Of a DNA stretch of 64,000 nt, positions 20,670 through 29,244 are shown piece by piece. The stretch covers positions 1-64,000 of the forward strand of contig NZ_JAKCFC010000001.1 in the NCBI RefSeq assembly GCF_021916785.1, in the 5' to 3' direction. Each line of letters begins with the position of its first letter. The stretch's first letter is position 1. A program made the position numbers and the translations under genes. A model generated the notes under the pieces. The model made no database searches. It was not told where the DNA came from and saw only the letters and a list, made by a program, of their open reading frames with translations. This DNA is from Mycolicibacterium lacusdiani (GTDB lineage Bacteria > Actinomycetota > Actinomycetes > Mycobacteriales > Mycobacteriaceae).

Positions 20670-21331
20670 GTTTCTGTGATTCGGCGAGCGTTCGCCAGTG
20701 TCGCAAGCAACGGCACAGCCTCGGTCGCTACAGGCTCCAGCACGCCCATCTCGGATTGCACGATGCGATTGGTGAGTTCCTGGGGTTGTGCAACCTCGTG
20801 TCATTGCCACAACCCGGCGAACCCGGGCGTGATCGTCGACCACATCCGTCAGGCGCACGTCTCGCCGGTGAAGAACCGGTACACCACCTGCGCCGGGGTG
20901 TCCGACCAGTCGGAACCGGTGGTTGCGTTCGTACACACACAGCCGCAGGGCACGTGCCGGCGATGCCAGTACCTTCGTCGAGGGCTGAGGTCCGCGCTGC
21001 CGATAGTGGCTGGCTGTGCAGCGATGATGGCAGCACCGAGGTGCGCGACTTACGTCGTCATGGCTCGGCCGAACCGAGTCCCGAGGTCATCAGAACTGCG
21101 CCGCCGACGGCGGAAGCCTTGACGAATGACCGTCGTGACGCGGTGAAGCTCAGGGACTGGCGACCGGTGAATAGCCCGACCGCCCGGAGTGACCAGATCG
21201 GTTCCGCGGGAACCGAGTTGTCGTGGTCTTCGTGTTCGTGGAGTCGCTGCCGACGTCCGATCTCGATGAGGAACATTTGTGTTCGATCTGAGAACGGTCT
21301 GCCCGGCCTCCACGGCCCATAGCTTGGAAGC
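20670..21331. other. Gene-poor stretch with an orphan Tat leader and a palindrome
   Basis: No intact gene is recognised over about 660 nt. On the minus strand (about 21147-21058) a frame reads FTASRRSFVKASAVGGAVL and then stops; this is a near-ideal twin-arginine signal (SRRSFVK) with no mature protein after it, so it may be the remnant of a secreted enzyme. At 21198-21216 lies a perfect palindrome with arms TCGGTTCC / GGAACCGA. Other frames here have no family resemblance that I can see. Confidence 0.5.
21198..21216. promoter_or_regulatory. Palindrome upstream of the ECF sigma gene
   Basis: Perfect 8-bp inverted repeat (TCGGTTCC-GCG-GGAACCGA) about 115 nt before the sigma-factor ATG. GGAAC is the -35 element of SigH/SigR-like ECF promoters, and a GTT lies 20 nt downstream (21234-21236), slightly beyond the usual 18-19 nt spacing. 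It could be an autoregulated promoter or an operator; neither is certain. Confidence 0.35.
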
Positions 21332-21946
21332 ATGAAGCCCACGCCGAGCGCGCTGATGTCGACAAGCTGCCATCTTGACGACTGCCAATGTGACCCCCTG
21401 ACACCGTGTTTCACACGGGACGTGATTCCGCTCCGTGCCGAACTACTGCGCGAGGCGCTTCGGCTGACTCACCGCGGGCCCGACGCCGAAGATCTGGTCC
21501 AGGACACGGTCCTTCGCGCCTACCGCAGCTTCGGGACGTTCCGTCCCGGCACCAACGTGCGGGCATGGATGTACCGGATCCTCAAGAACACGTGGATCAG
21601 CAACTACCGAGCATCACAACGCCGGCTGACCGAAGTGCCGATGGAGGAGTTCACCGAAGAGCCCGCTGATGGCGTCGGACAACAGAGCGGTATCGCTGCT
21701 CCTGAACTGACACTGATTGCTGCACAACCGGATACCGAAGTGCAGTCGGCCATGGCCGCGTTGAGTGACGAGTTTCGGATGGTCGTCTACCTGGCTGATG
21801 TGCAGGGTTATTCATACGCGGCGATCGCCGACATGATGAACACGCCGCTGGGGACCGTGATGTCCAGGCTCCACAGGGCGCGCCGACAGCTCCGTACCGA
21901 TCTGGGCGGTACCGTCCGTCGCCGACGACTCGTCATGGCCGCCTGA
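21332..21946 (+). CDS. ECF RNA polymerase sigma factor (SigH/SigR-like) with N-terminal Cys cluster
   Basis: 204 aa. Region 2 is LTHRGPDAEDLVQDTVLRAYRS with RAWMYRILKNTWIS; region 4 is FRMVVYLADVQGYSYAAIAD followed by GTVMSRLHRARRQL. It directs core polymerase to a small regulon, probably stress-related. The N-terminal extension has four Cys (13, 18, 20, 26: CHLDDCQC then PC), unusual for this group. No anti-sigma gene follows; the next gene is a Tat-exported aldo/keto reductase 238 nt downstream. ATG at 21332 is used; ATG at 21356 would keep all four Cys. Confidence 0.88.
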   Translation: MKPTPSALMSTSCHLDDCQCDPLTPCFTRDVIPLRAELLREALRLTHRGPDAEDLVQDTVLRAYRSFGTFRPGTNVRAWMYRILKNTWISNYRASQRRLTEVPMEEFTEEPADGVGQQSGIAAPELTLIAAQPDTEVQSAMAALSDEFRMVVYLADVQGYSYAAIADMMNTPLGTVMSRLHRARRQLRTDLGGTVRRRRLVMAA

Positions 21947-22184
21947 GTGCGAAGGAGTCACATCGCTGGTCCCTCGACCGCCGCACGCGGGGCAATCCCG
22001 GGATCGGTCGACCCTGGTTGAGCGAGTCGCTGCTGCCTTCAGTTCGACTCGTGCAGTCTGCAAGGGATCGCCAAGGGATCGGTGGAGGCCGATCGCAGCC
22101 AGGATTCTGCACCCTGGCGTACCACCGAGATCATGACCGCGCCTGCAACGCGCACCGCGAGTTCGAACCCCAGGAGAAGATGAC

Positions 22185-23354
22185 GTGACTGACCCCGATG
22201 AAGTGAGTCGCGATCACGATGAGTGGAGGCCTTCCCGTCGCCGCGTGCTCCAATTAGGTGCGGCCGCAACCCTTGCCGGCGGCGGTGCCCTCGCCGCGAT
22301 GGCCGCCGCGGGGCCGGCTAGTAGCCCAGCGACGTCTACCACCGCGCCAGCACGCGCCCCGACACCGGCGCCCGCCGCACCCGTCGCTGCCGGCCTGATC
22401 GGGAAGCAGATTCCCGGGACCGACATCTACCTACCCGCGGTCGGACTAGGTACCTTTCAGACGTTCGATGCCATTCCCGAGCAAGCACGCGCAGTTCGCG
22501 ACGACGTGTTGCGCCGGTTCTGGGCTGCTGGCGGGCGAGTGGTGGACACCTCGCCGCTCTATGGTCTGGCTGAGGAGAACATCGCGCGCTCCGCGGTGGC
22601 CGACGGTTTTCAGAACGACCTCTTCGTGACCAACAAGGTGTGGGCTACCGGGGATCACCTCGGTGACGAGTCGCACGCTGCGAAGAGTTTGAACGACTCG
22701 ATGCAGCGGCTGATGCGTACCGCTCCGATGGACGTCATGCAATGTCACGCGCTGGTCAACGTCGACATGATCGTACCGGTCCTACACGCCTGGAAGGCTG
22801 AGGGGCGCATCCGCCGACTGGGCGTCACTCACCACGACCCGGCCTATTTCGGGCCGATGGCTACGTGGATTGAGACCGGTGACATCGACTTCGTGCAGAC
22901 TCGCTACTCGATCGCCGAACGTGGCGCCGAGCAACGCATCTTGCCGTTGGCTGCCGACAACGGCGTCGCGGTCACGGTGAACATGCCGTTGGAGAAGGGG
23001 CGGTTGCACCAGTTCGTCGGGGACCGGCCGCTGCCGGACTTCGCCGCCGAAGTGGGGATCTCGACGTGGTCGCAGTACTTCCTCAAATGGGTGATCTCGC
23101 ACCCGGCGGTCACCGTCGCCCTGCCGGCGACCTCCAACCCCGACCACCTCTCCGACAACATGGCCGCCTGCCGAGGCCCGCTGCCCGATGCGGCGATGCG
23201 GACCCGGATGCTCGACCACCTGCTCGCCATGCCGGGTTTCGACCAACTCACGACGCAACCCTGGTACCCGGGCAAGCAGTATCCCGGGGTGATGAACCGT
23301 GACCTCACCGCGATCCGGGAGCGCAGTACGTGGAGGTCCACCCGATGGGTGTGA
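22185..23354 (+). CDS. Tat-exported aldo/keto reductase
   Basis: 389 aa. A twin-arginine signal (SRRRVLQLGAAATLAGGGALAA, about 17-45) is followed by an Ala/Pro/Thr-rich linker and an aldo/keto reductase barrel. The AKR tetrad is visible: Asp in VVDTSPLYG, Tyr of SPLYGLAE, Lys of VTNKVW and His of MQCHALVN. It should act outside the cytoplasmic membrane, which is unusual for an NADPH enzyme. GTG at 22185 has AGGAGAAG 5 nt upstream. The gene may form a unit with the ECF sigma factor upstream. Substrate unknown. Confidence 0.85.
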   Translation: MTDPDEVSRDHDEWRPSRRRVLQLGAAATLAGGGALAAMAAAGPASSPATSTTAPARAPTPAPAAPVAAGLIGKQIPGTDIYLPAVGLGTFQTFDAIPEQARAVRDDVLRRFWAAGGRVVDTSPLYGLAEENIARSAVADGFQNDLFVTNKVWATGDHLGDESHAAKSLNDSMQRLMRTAPMDVMQCHALVNVDMIVPVLHAWKAEGRIRRLGVTHHDPAYFGPMATWIETGDIDFVQTRYSIAERGAEQRILPLAADNGVAVTVNMPLEKGRLHQFVGDRPLPDFAAEVGISTWSQYFLKWVISHPAVTVALPATSNPDHLSDNMAACRGPLPDAAMRTRMLDHLLAMPGFDQLTTQPWYPGKQYPGVMNRDLTAIRERSTWRSTRWV

Positions 23355-23596
23355 CCACGGTCAGCGATCGAGCATCGTCGCTCTCGGTCGAACAGGCGCG
23401 AGAACTGCTCCACGTGAAAGTGGTTGCGCCGGCGCTGCTCACGCCTCAAGCTGCCATCGGTACGAAGTCCCGTGGTGGTGGGACTGTCGTCGATGTAGCC
23501 GGGATGCTCGCCTTGTCCGGTCCCGCCGACGCGTCCCAGCCTGGAGTCGACGCGGGGAATGCGAACCCGGCTCGCCAACGGCACGTCAATCCATGA
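23345..23596 (+). pseudogene. Fragment of a short-chain dehydrogenase
   Basis: A frame starting at ATG 23345 resembles only the middle of an SDR: SVEQARELLHVKVVAPALLT (helix with the usual N-V-x-A-P-x-L-L-T pattern) then GGGTVVDVAGMLALSGPADA. The N-terminal Rossmann glycine motif and the YxxxK active site are missing, and the frame soon leaves family-like sequence. It overlaps the end of the aldo/keto reductase in another frame. Best read as a gene remnant, different from the intact SDR on the opposite strand. Confidence 0.5.
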
Positions 23597-24401
23597 GTTC
23601 GAACGTCTTGCGCAATTGCTTGTCGAAAATGCGCGTGGGCGCGATGCGGCGCATGGCACTGAGCTGGCGCGCCTTCACTCCGGCGGGATAGCGCAGCTTG
23701 GGCCTCGCATTGGTGGCGGCAGCCACGATCGCCTTGGCGACGGTCACGGGGTCTTCGCCGCCGTTGACCTGTTCGGCCACCACACCGTTGGCGCGGCTGC
23801 GCTGCCGGGCGTAGACGTCCAGTGGATTGTCCGGTGCCGGGGTGTTGTCGTCGAAACCGGTTCTGGTGCCGCCGGGCTCGACGAGCAACACCCTGATGCC
23901 GAGGCTGCGGACCTCGTGGTCGACGGATTCCGAATAGCCTTCGACGGCATACTTCGTGGCGCTGTAGGCGGCCATGTACGGGGCGGGCATGAACCCGAAG
24001 ATCGACGAGATGTTGACGATCCGCCCGCTTCCTTGGGCCCGCATGTGCGGCAGGACGGCGTTGGTCATCCGGACGACACCGAAGACGTTGATGTCGAACA
24101 GCTTCTGCTGCTGGGCGATCGAGTTCTCCTCGACGGCCCCGGCGAGTCCCATGCCGGCATTGTTGACCAGAACGTCGACGCGACCGAAGTCGGCGATCAC
24201 GCCCTCGACGAGCGCTGCTACCGACTCGTCGCTGGTGACGTCGAGGTTGCGCAGCGTCACGCCCGACGGCGAATCCAGTCCCGCCCTGTTACGGCTGGTG
24301 CCGACGACGTCGAAGCCGGCCTCGACCAGACCGAGGGCGGCGAACTTACCGAGACCGGAGTTGGCGCCGGTGATGAGGGCGATGGGTCGCGATATTGGCA
24401 T
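23586..24401 (-). CDS. Short-chain dehydrogenase/reductase
   Basis: 271 aa classical SDR. The cofactor motif is TGANSGLGK near residues 11-19, with NNAGMG, catalytic Ser in NISSIFG and YSATK as the YxxxK motif. Substrate unknown. Two starts are possible: ATG 24410 overlaps the MFS stop (ATGA), but AGGA is adjacent to it; ATG 24401 has that AGGA 9 nt upstream and gives MPISRPIALITG, so I use 24401. It forms an operon with the MFS gene and is divergent from a HxlR regulator that probably controls both. Confidence 0.88.
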   Translation of the reverse strand: MPISRPIALITGANSGLGKFAALGLVEAGFDVVGTSRNRAGLDSPSGVTLRNLDVTSDESVAALVEGVIADFGRVDVLVNNAGMGLAGAVEENSIAQQQKLFDINVFGVVRMTNAVLPHMRAQGSGRIVNISSIFGFMPAPYMAAYSATKYAVEGYSESVDHEVRSLGIRVLLVEPGGTRTGFDDNTPAPDNPLDVYARQRSRANGVVAEQVNGGEDPVTVAKAIVAAATNARPKLRYPAGVKARQLSAMRRIAPTRIFDKQLRKTFELMD

Positions 24402-24406
24402 GCGAT

Positions 24407-25882
24407 TCATTCCTGACGTGAAGTGGATGGTGTGGTCACGCTGGTTCTCAGCGGGTCTTCGTGTGGCGCTGCGCGTAAATGCCGACGAGCCAACGACTCG
24501 GCGGCGGTCAGCGCCAGCCCAACGGCGGCACTGGTGGCTCCGGCTGCGGCCAGCAGTGCCCAGCCAGAGCGGATGGAGGCGAAAGCCGTTGGAGTGCTCG
24601 CGATGTGCGTTCCGACGGCGGTGACGATAAGCGCGATGCCCAGCACGGAGCCAACCTGCCGGGCGGTGTTGATCAGCGACGACCCCGAACCCCATCGTGG
24701 TGCCGCCAGCGCAGACCCCACGATCGAGGACAAGGTGGGCAGGATCAGCCCGACCCCGAGACCGGTCAGCAGCTGACCGGGCAACAGGCCGCCCAGGTAG
24801 TTCTCCGCCGGCCCCAACCGCCACAGCCACCAGAGCGCACCCGCCATGAAGCTCAGCGCGCCGAGCGTGGCGACGGCTCCGATACCCAGCCGTGCCGCAA
24901 GACGATTCGCCTGTCGTGCGACGACGACGACGACCGCCGGGCCCGCCGCGAGGCCGAGACCAGCAGCCTGAGCAGACCAGCCCCAGGTGGACGTGAGATA
25001 CAGGACGTTGACCAACAGCATGCCGGCGAAGCCGCACGAGAAGGCCAGCATCATGACCGTGGCCAGCGCGAACTCCGGCACACGCAGCACCGCGAGATCC
25101 AGCGCTGGCACCGGATGGCGTCGCGAGCGAATGACGACCGCCGTCATGCCCACGGCGGCCACGGCGAGCGCGGCGATCACTACCGTTGCGTGCCAGCCTC
25201 GCTCCGGTACCTCGACGAACGCGTAGGCCAGCGCACCGACTCCGAGCACCAGGAAGGCAGCGCCGAGCAGGTCGGGTCGTCCGATCGGCGTGACGTCGGA
25301 TTCGTGGAGGACACGTGCCGCAGCCACCATGGTTACGACGCCGATGGGAACGTTGACCAGAAACACCCACTGCCATCCCGCAGCGACCAGCAGGCCGCCC
25401 AGCGGCGGTCCGAGCGCGGCCGCGACCGCTCCCACCGACGCCCACGTGCCAACCGCCTTCGCACGCCGTTCCGCCGGCCAGGCGTTCAGTAGCAATGACA
25501 GCGAGGTCGGTGTGATCAGCGCAGCCCCGACGCCTTGCACAGTTCTGGCGGCAACCAATGCCCACAAGCTGGGCGCCAGCGCGCAGGCCGCGGACGCGAC
25601 GGTGAAGAGCGCCAGCCCGATCAGGAAGACCCGCCGGTGGCCGTAGCGGTCGGCGAGGCGGCCGGCCAGAGCCAAGACTGCGGCGAAGACGACGGTATAG
25701 CCGTTGAGCACCCACGACATCTGACCGAAGTCGGCGTCCGGGAAGTCGGCACCGATGGCGGGGAAGGCGATGTTGACGATGAACAGATCGAGCGTTGCCA
25801 GGAACGCCGCCGATGACGTGATGACCAGTACGGCACCCGGTCGCGTCCCAGTGGTCACGCGGTCTCCTGAACTCGATGCCAC
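24407..25882 (-). CDS. MFS drug transporter, DHA2 (14-TMS) type
   Basis: 491 aa with about 14 hydrophobic helices. N-terminal motifs of the EmrB/QacA group include ATLDLFIVNIAFPAIG (motif D1), GRLADRYGHRRVF (motif A) and QGVGAALITPTSLSLL (motif C region). It is likely a proton-driven multidrug or metabolite exporter. It is followed at once by an SDR and is divergent from the HxlR-type regulator at 25955, a common layout for inducible detoxification. Confidence 0.87.
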   Translation of the reverse strand: MASSSGDRVTTGTRPGAVLVITSSAAFLATLDLFIVNIAFPAIGADFPDADFGQMSWVLNGYTVVFAAVLALAGRLADRYGHRRVFLIGLALFTVASAACALAPSLWALVAARTVQGVGAALITPTSLSLLLNAWPAERRAKAVGTWASVGAVAAALGPPLGGLLVAAGWQWVFLVNVPIGVVTMVAAARVLHESDVTPIGRPDLLGAAFLVLGVGALAYAFVEVPERGWHATVVIAALAVAAVGMTAVVIRSRRHPVPALDLAVLRVPEFALATVMMLAFSCGFAGMLLVNVLYLTSTWGWSAQAAGLGLAAGPAVVVVVARQANRLAARLGIGAVATLGALSFMAGALWWLWRLGPAENYLGGLLPGQLLTGLGVGLILPTLSSIVGSALAAPRWGSGSSLINTARQVGSVLGIALIVTAVGTHIASTPTAFASIRSGWALLAAAGATSAAVGLALTAAESLARRHLRAAPHEDPLRTSVTTPSTSRQE

Positions 25883-25954
25883 ACCATCTGGCTGTGTTGT
25901 CGTCTAGTCAGACCCTAGGCTCCTGGCTTTACTGAAGGCAAGTCAGCTGGCACG

Positions 25955-26437
25955 ATGGCGGCCATGACCTCCATGACGCTCACGGGCCGGCTCAGCGACC
26001 GCGACAGCTGGTCGGCGGACGGCTGCTCCGTCGCGGCGGCACTGGACGTCGTCGGGCGCCGAGCCAGCCTGTTGCTGTTGCGGGAGGCGTTCTACGGGGC
26101 ACACCGGTTCGAGGAGTTCTCACGTCGGGCCCAGTTGAGCGAGAAGATCACCGCCATGCGGTTGAAGGAACTCGTCGACGAGGGGTTGTTGGAGAAGCGG
26201 CCGTACCACGATCCGGGCCAGCGCCGCCGGGAGGCCTACCACCTCACCGAGAAGGGCCAGGATCTGCAGCCCGCACTGCTGGCGCTGATGCGATGGGGGG
26301 ACCGCTGGGTCCGCCCCGACGGGGGACGAGTGGGGTTGACGCACTCCGGGTGTGGGGCACCCGTCGAGGTCGAGGTTCGTTGCACTGCGGGTCATCCCGT
26401 ATCCGCGGCAGAAATCGAGGCCGCGTTACGCGGTTGA
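25955..26437 (+). CDS. HxlR-family transcriptional regulator
   Basis: 160 aa. The winged-helix core is CSVAAALDVVGRRASLLLLREAFYGAHRFEEF followed by the LSEKITAMRLKELVDEGLLEKR recognition and wing region. The C-terminal extension has two Cys (SGCGAP, VRCTAGHP) that could sense thiols, electrophiles or a metal. It is divergent from the MFS-SDR operon with a 72-nt shared upstream region. ATG at 25964 is an alternative start. Confidence 0.87.
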   Translation: MAAMTSMTLTGRLSDRDSWSADGCSVAAALDVVGRRASLLLLREAFYGAHRFEEFSRRAQLSEKITAMRLKELVDEGLLEKRPYHDPGQRRREAYHLTEKGQDLQPALLALMRWGDRWVRPDGGRVGLTHSGCGAPVEVEVRCTAGHPVSAAEIEAALRG

Positions 26438-26736
26438 CGTGATCAGCTGCGCAGCCGGCCCTCTACGCCGTCGTCGCCTAGTTCATCTCGGTGATCAGCT
26501 GGCCAGCGCGAGATGCCATCTGCCGCAGCCAGTTGTGCGCGGAATCGCGCTCGTGGATGGGTGCCACCCTAGTGGCTCGACGAGGTGGCCAAGCTCGAAG
26601 GGTAGCTCGGCGACGGTCACCGCTGAACGAGGATGCAAGCGGACGACCTGACTCAGTGTTCGCACTGATAGAGCCAGCTGTCTTTCGTCGGCGTGGGCTT
26701 CGAGTGTGCGGGCCCGCCGGCATGCATGATCGATCG
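26438..26736. other. Intergenic stretch with no recognised gene
   Basis: About 300 nt between the HxlR regulator and the next small gene. Open frames exist on both strands, but none has a good ribosome binding site or family resemblance. I see no terminator-like perfect hairpin and no DosR-type site here. Confidence 0.4.
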
Positions 26737-26943
26737 ATGTCGAAGCGCGCGGAGTACACCTATGCGTTGTACTCGGGGTCGGTCGCCGAGCCTGGCGATC
26801 CGAATCCCTATGCCGGCGAATCGTTGGTCCTGGCGAAGCTGTGGATGCGCGGGTATCAGCGGATGCTGCGCGTCCGGATCGACACGGGCCCTGCGATGCA
26901 GAGGTACCGGGGAACCAAGTCCGCAGGCGATTCCGCGTCGTGA
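26737..26943 (+). CDS. Small hypothetical protein coupled to a methyltransferase-like gene
   Basis: 68 aa from ATG 26737: MSKRAEYTYALYSGSVAEPG, then a segment with ESLVLAKLWMRGYQRMLRVRID. Basic with a few aromatic residues; no signal peptide. Its TGA overlaps the GTG of the next gene (GTGA, 26940-26943), the main reason to accept it. No family recognised; it may be a partner of the spermidine-synthase-like protein. Confidence 0.6.
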   Translation: MSKRAEYTYALYSGSVAEPGDPNPYAGESLVLAKLWMRGYQRMLRVRIDTGPAMQRYRGTKSAGDSAS

Positions 26944-27650
26944 GTGCTCGGTTCGAGGTGCTCGACTGGACCGAGACGCGCATGGGCGTCATCAGCCTGC
27001 GCAGGCGGACCGAGCCGTCTCTGAACGTGGACGTCTACGAGGTCAAGCTCGGTGACGAATTCCTGATGTCGAGCTTGTTCACCGTTGCTGAGGTCGAACT
27101 GGCGCGCCGCGGGCTCGCGCAGGTGGTCGATGCCGACATCGACGTCGTCGTCGGGGGACTGGGCCTCGGCTATACCGCGCAGGCGGCACTCGGCGATCCG
27201 CGCGTGCGCTCGCTCGTGGTGGTGGAAGCCCTCGAGGAGGTCATCGGCTGGCATCAGCGTGCGTTGCTTCCCGATACCGCCGAACTGGCGTCGGATACGC
27301 GGGTCCGTCTACACCAAGGTGACTTCTTCGAGATGGCCGCCAGCGACGTCGGTTTCGACCCGCAGACACCTGGTCGCCAATTCCACGCCGTGCTCCTCGA
27401 CATCGACCACACGCCACGACACGTCCTGCACCCGAGCCACTCCGCGTTCTACACGCCCGCGGGGCTGAAGAAGCTTGCTCGGCACCTGCATGCCGGCGGG
27501 GTCTTCGCGCTGTGGTCCGACGACCCGCCCGACCCAGCCTTCGAGGCGGTCCTCGCCGAGATCTTCGACCGGTCCGCGGCATCCGTGGTCCAGTTCGCCA
27601 ATCCCCTCACTGGCGGCTACTCGACGAACACGGTCTACGTCGCGAGATGA
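26940..27650 (+). CDS. Spermidine synthase-like (class I methyltransferase fold) protein
   Basis: 236 aa. The Rossmann motif is VVVGGLGLGYTAQAAL, the acidic ribose-binding residue follows in LVVVEALEEVIGWH, and the active-site-like Asp region is AVLLDIDHTPRHVLHP. Later LARHLHAGGVFALWSDDPPD matches the spermidine/spermine synthase family. The fold uses SAM or decarboxylated SAM; whether this is a true aminopropyltransferase is unclear, because the N-terminal sheet is short. GTG at 26940 overlaps the upstream small protein. Confidence 0.8.
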   Translation: MSARFEVLDWTETRMGVISLRRRTEPSLNVDVYEVKLGDEFLMSSLFTVAEVELARRGLAQVVDADIDVVVGGLGLGYTAQAALGDPRVRSLVVVEALEEVIGWHQRALLPDTAELASDTRVRLHQGDFFEMAASDVGFDPQTPGRQFHAVLLDIDHTPRHVLHPSHSAFYTPAGLKKLARHLHAGGVFALWSDDPPDPAFEAVLAEIFDRSAASVVQFANPLTGGYSTNTVYVAR

Positions 27651-27676
27651 CGGTGGGCAGCGTCGGCGATCGCGAC

Positions 27677-29188
27677 CTAGCTGCCGTAGAGATGAAGGGC
27701 GCGCGCGCTTTCGGTGGCCACGTGACCGCTCAGTGTGGCGATCGGAGGGCCGCCGCGCTGATGGATCACGTTCGCGAGGACGACCACGTACGTGTCGGAC
27801 CCCGGATCCATCCACAACGTGACCCCGGTGAACCCGGTGTGGCCGAAGCTGCGGACGGGGAACAGCGCGCCGCGCGGCCTGGAGTGCGCGGTGTCGATGT
27901 CCCAGCCGAAACCGCGGAGATCCTGTCCCGATATCGCCGGGTAGTCGGCTGCCAGCAGGGGATCCGCCGTGTTGGAGGCACTCTCGCTGGCCTCGTTCGC
28001 CGCTTCCACTTCACCCGGGTAGCGCCCAGGCTGCTGGGGCGTCGTCATTGTCTCCACGCTCGCCTGCGTCAACGGAAACGTGCTCGGCCGGTTGGCGAGA
28101 CGATCGAGCAGGGCCTGAGCGAAGAGGCCGACATCGTGCACCGTCGTGAAGACACCGGCGCTCCCGGCCACCCCACCCATGCGGCGTGCCGTCGGGTCGT
28201 GCACGGTGCCGCGAAGCGGGTGACCGAAGTCGGGGTTGATGCCCGGAGTGTCTTCGTCGATGGCCGTCGGCGCGGTGCGCTGCAGGAGTTCGGTGCTCCA
28301 GGTGTCGGCCGGGCAATCGCCCGGCGCCGGTCCACGCGGGTCGTAGGCGATCGCCGCTCCGCGGATCTGGTGTGGGCCGCACGCCTTGTCGGCCGGAAGG
28401 TAGTGGGTGTCCGACATGCCCAGTGGTTGAAAGACGTTGTGCTGCACGTAATCGTCCTCGGGTTCACCGGTGATCTTCTCGAGCAGTGCACCGAGGATGA
28501 TGAAGTTGATGTCGGAGTAGGTGAAGCCTTCTCCTGGTTCGTAGGCCACCGTCGCGGCGAGTGCACGTCGAACGCCCTCGGCCTTGTCCGCTTCGACCAA
28601 CCCCCACGCGCCTTCGAAACTCAGCTCTCCCGCGATGCCCGAGGTGTGGGTCAGCAGGTTCCGCAGGGTGACCTGCGCACGGCGGGGATCGCCGGCCGGG
28701 TTGAACTCGGGAAAGTACGTTTGCACGGGTTCGTCGATCCGGACCCTGCCTTGCTCGGAGAGCTGCACGATCGCCGTCGTGGTCGCGAGGCTCTTCGTCA
28801 ACGAGGCGATGTCGAAGATGGTGTCCTCGGTCATCGGCTCCGCGGGGGCGGGTGCACCGTCGAGCCCCGGCTCGCCGTCGAGCTTGCGCGACCCGAAGGC
28901 CTGACGGAAGACGATCTTGCCGGCGTGCCCGACCTGAACCACGGCGCCGGGTAGCCGGCGCTCCTCCACCGCGTCGTCGACGAGCCGGGTGACGAGGGAG
29001 AAGTCACCGGTCGCAGTCACGTCGGCGACCGCCGGTACCGGCGAGGTGGTGGTCGTGGAAGTGGTCGTGCTCGAGGTGCCGGTGGCGAGCGGGGGAGTCG
29101 CGGAGTGTCCGCACGCCGCGGCGGCGAGCGTGCACATGACCACGCCGGCGGCTTGGAGCCGGGCGAGGTGGGTGCGTGGGATCCTCAT
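27677..29188 (-). CDS. Serine hydrolase of the class C beta-lactamase / DD-peptidase fold, probable lipoprotein
   Basis: 503 aa. A signal sequence ends in LAAAAC (Cys26, lipoprotein-like) followed by a Thr/Ser-rich linker (about 35-52). Active-site motifs of the beta-lactamase-related family are present: Ser129-Leu-Thr-Lys132, Tyr224-Ser-Asp and His450-Thr-Gly. Such proteins act in the cell envelope as DD-peptidases, esterases or beta-lactamase-like enzymes; the substrate cannot be assigned. It is convergent with the gene at 26940 (27-nt gap) and a single transcription unit. Confidence 0.85.
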   Translation of the reverse strand: MRIPRTHLARLQAAGVVMCTLAAAACGHSATPPLATGTSSTTTSTTTTSPVPAVADVTATGDFSLVTRLVDDAVEERRLPGAVVQVGHAGKIVFRQAFGSRKLDGEPGLDGAPAPAEPMTEDTIFDIASLTKSLATTTAIVQLSEQGRVRIDEPVQTYFPEFNPAGDPRRAQVTLRNLLTHTSGIAGELSFEGAWGLVEADKAEGVRRALAATVAYEPGEGFTYSDINFIILGALLEKITGEPEDDYVQHNVFQPLGMSDTHYLPADKACGPHQIRGAAIAYDPRGPAPGDCPADTWSTELLQRTAPTAIDEDTPGINPDFGHPLRGTVHDPTARRMGGVAGSAGVFTTVHDVGLFAQALLDRLANRPSTFPLTQASVETMTTPQQPGRYPGEVEAANEASESASNTADPLLAADYPAISGQDLRGFGWDIDTAHSRPRGALFPVRSFGHTGFTGVTLWMDPGSDTYVVVLANVIHQRGGPPIATLSGHVATESARALHLYGS

Positions 29189-29244
29189 CGGTCCGACCGT
29201 AGTCGGGTGGGGCTCAGGCGAAGCTCAGAGGCAACAGTCCGAGG

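Noticed and set aside
24423..25492. Plus-strand frames opposite the MFS gene
   Set aside because: Hydrophilic Arg/Gln/Asp-rich translations typical of antisense frames; the minus-strand product is a clear membrane transporter.
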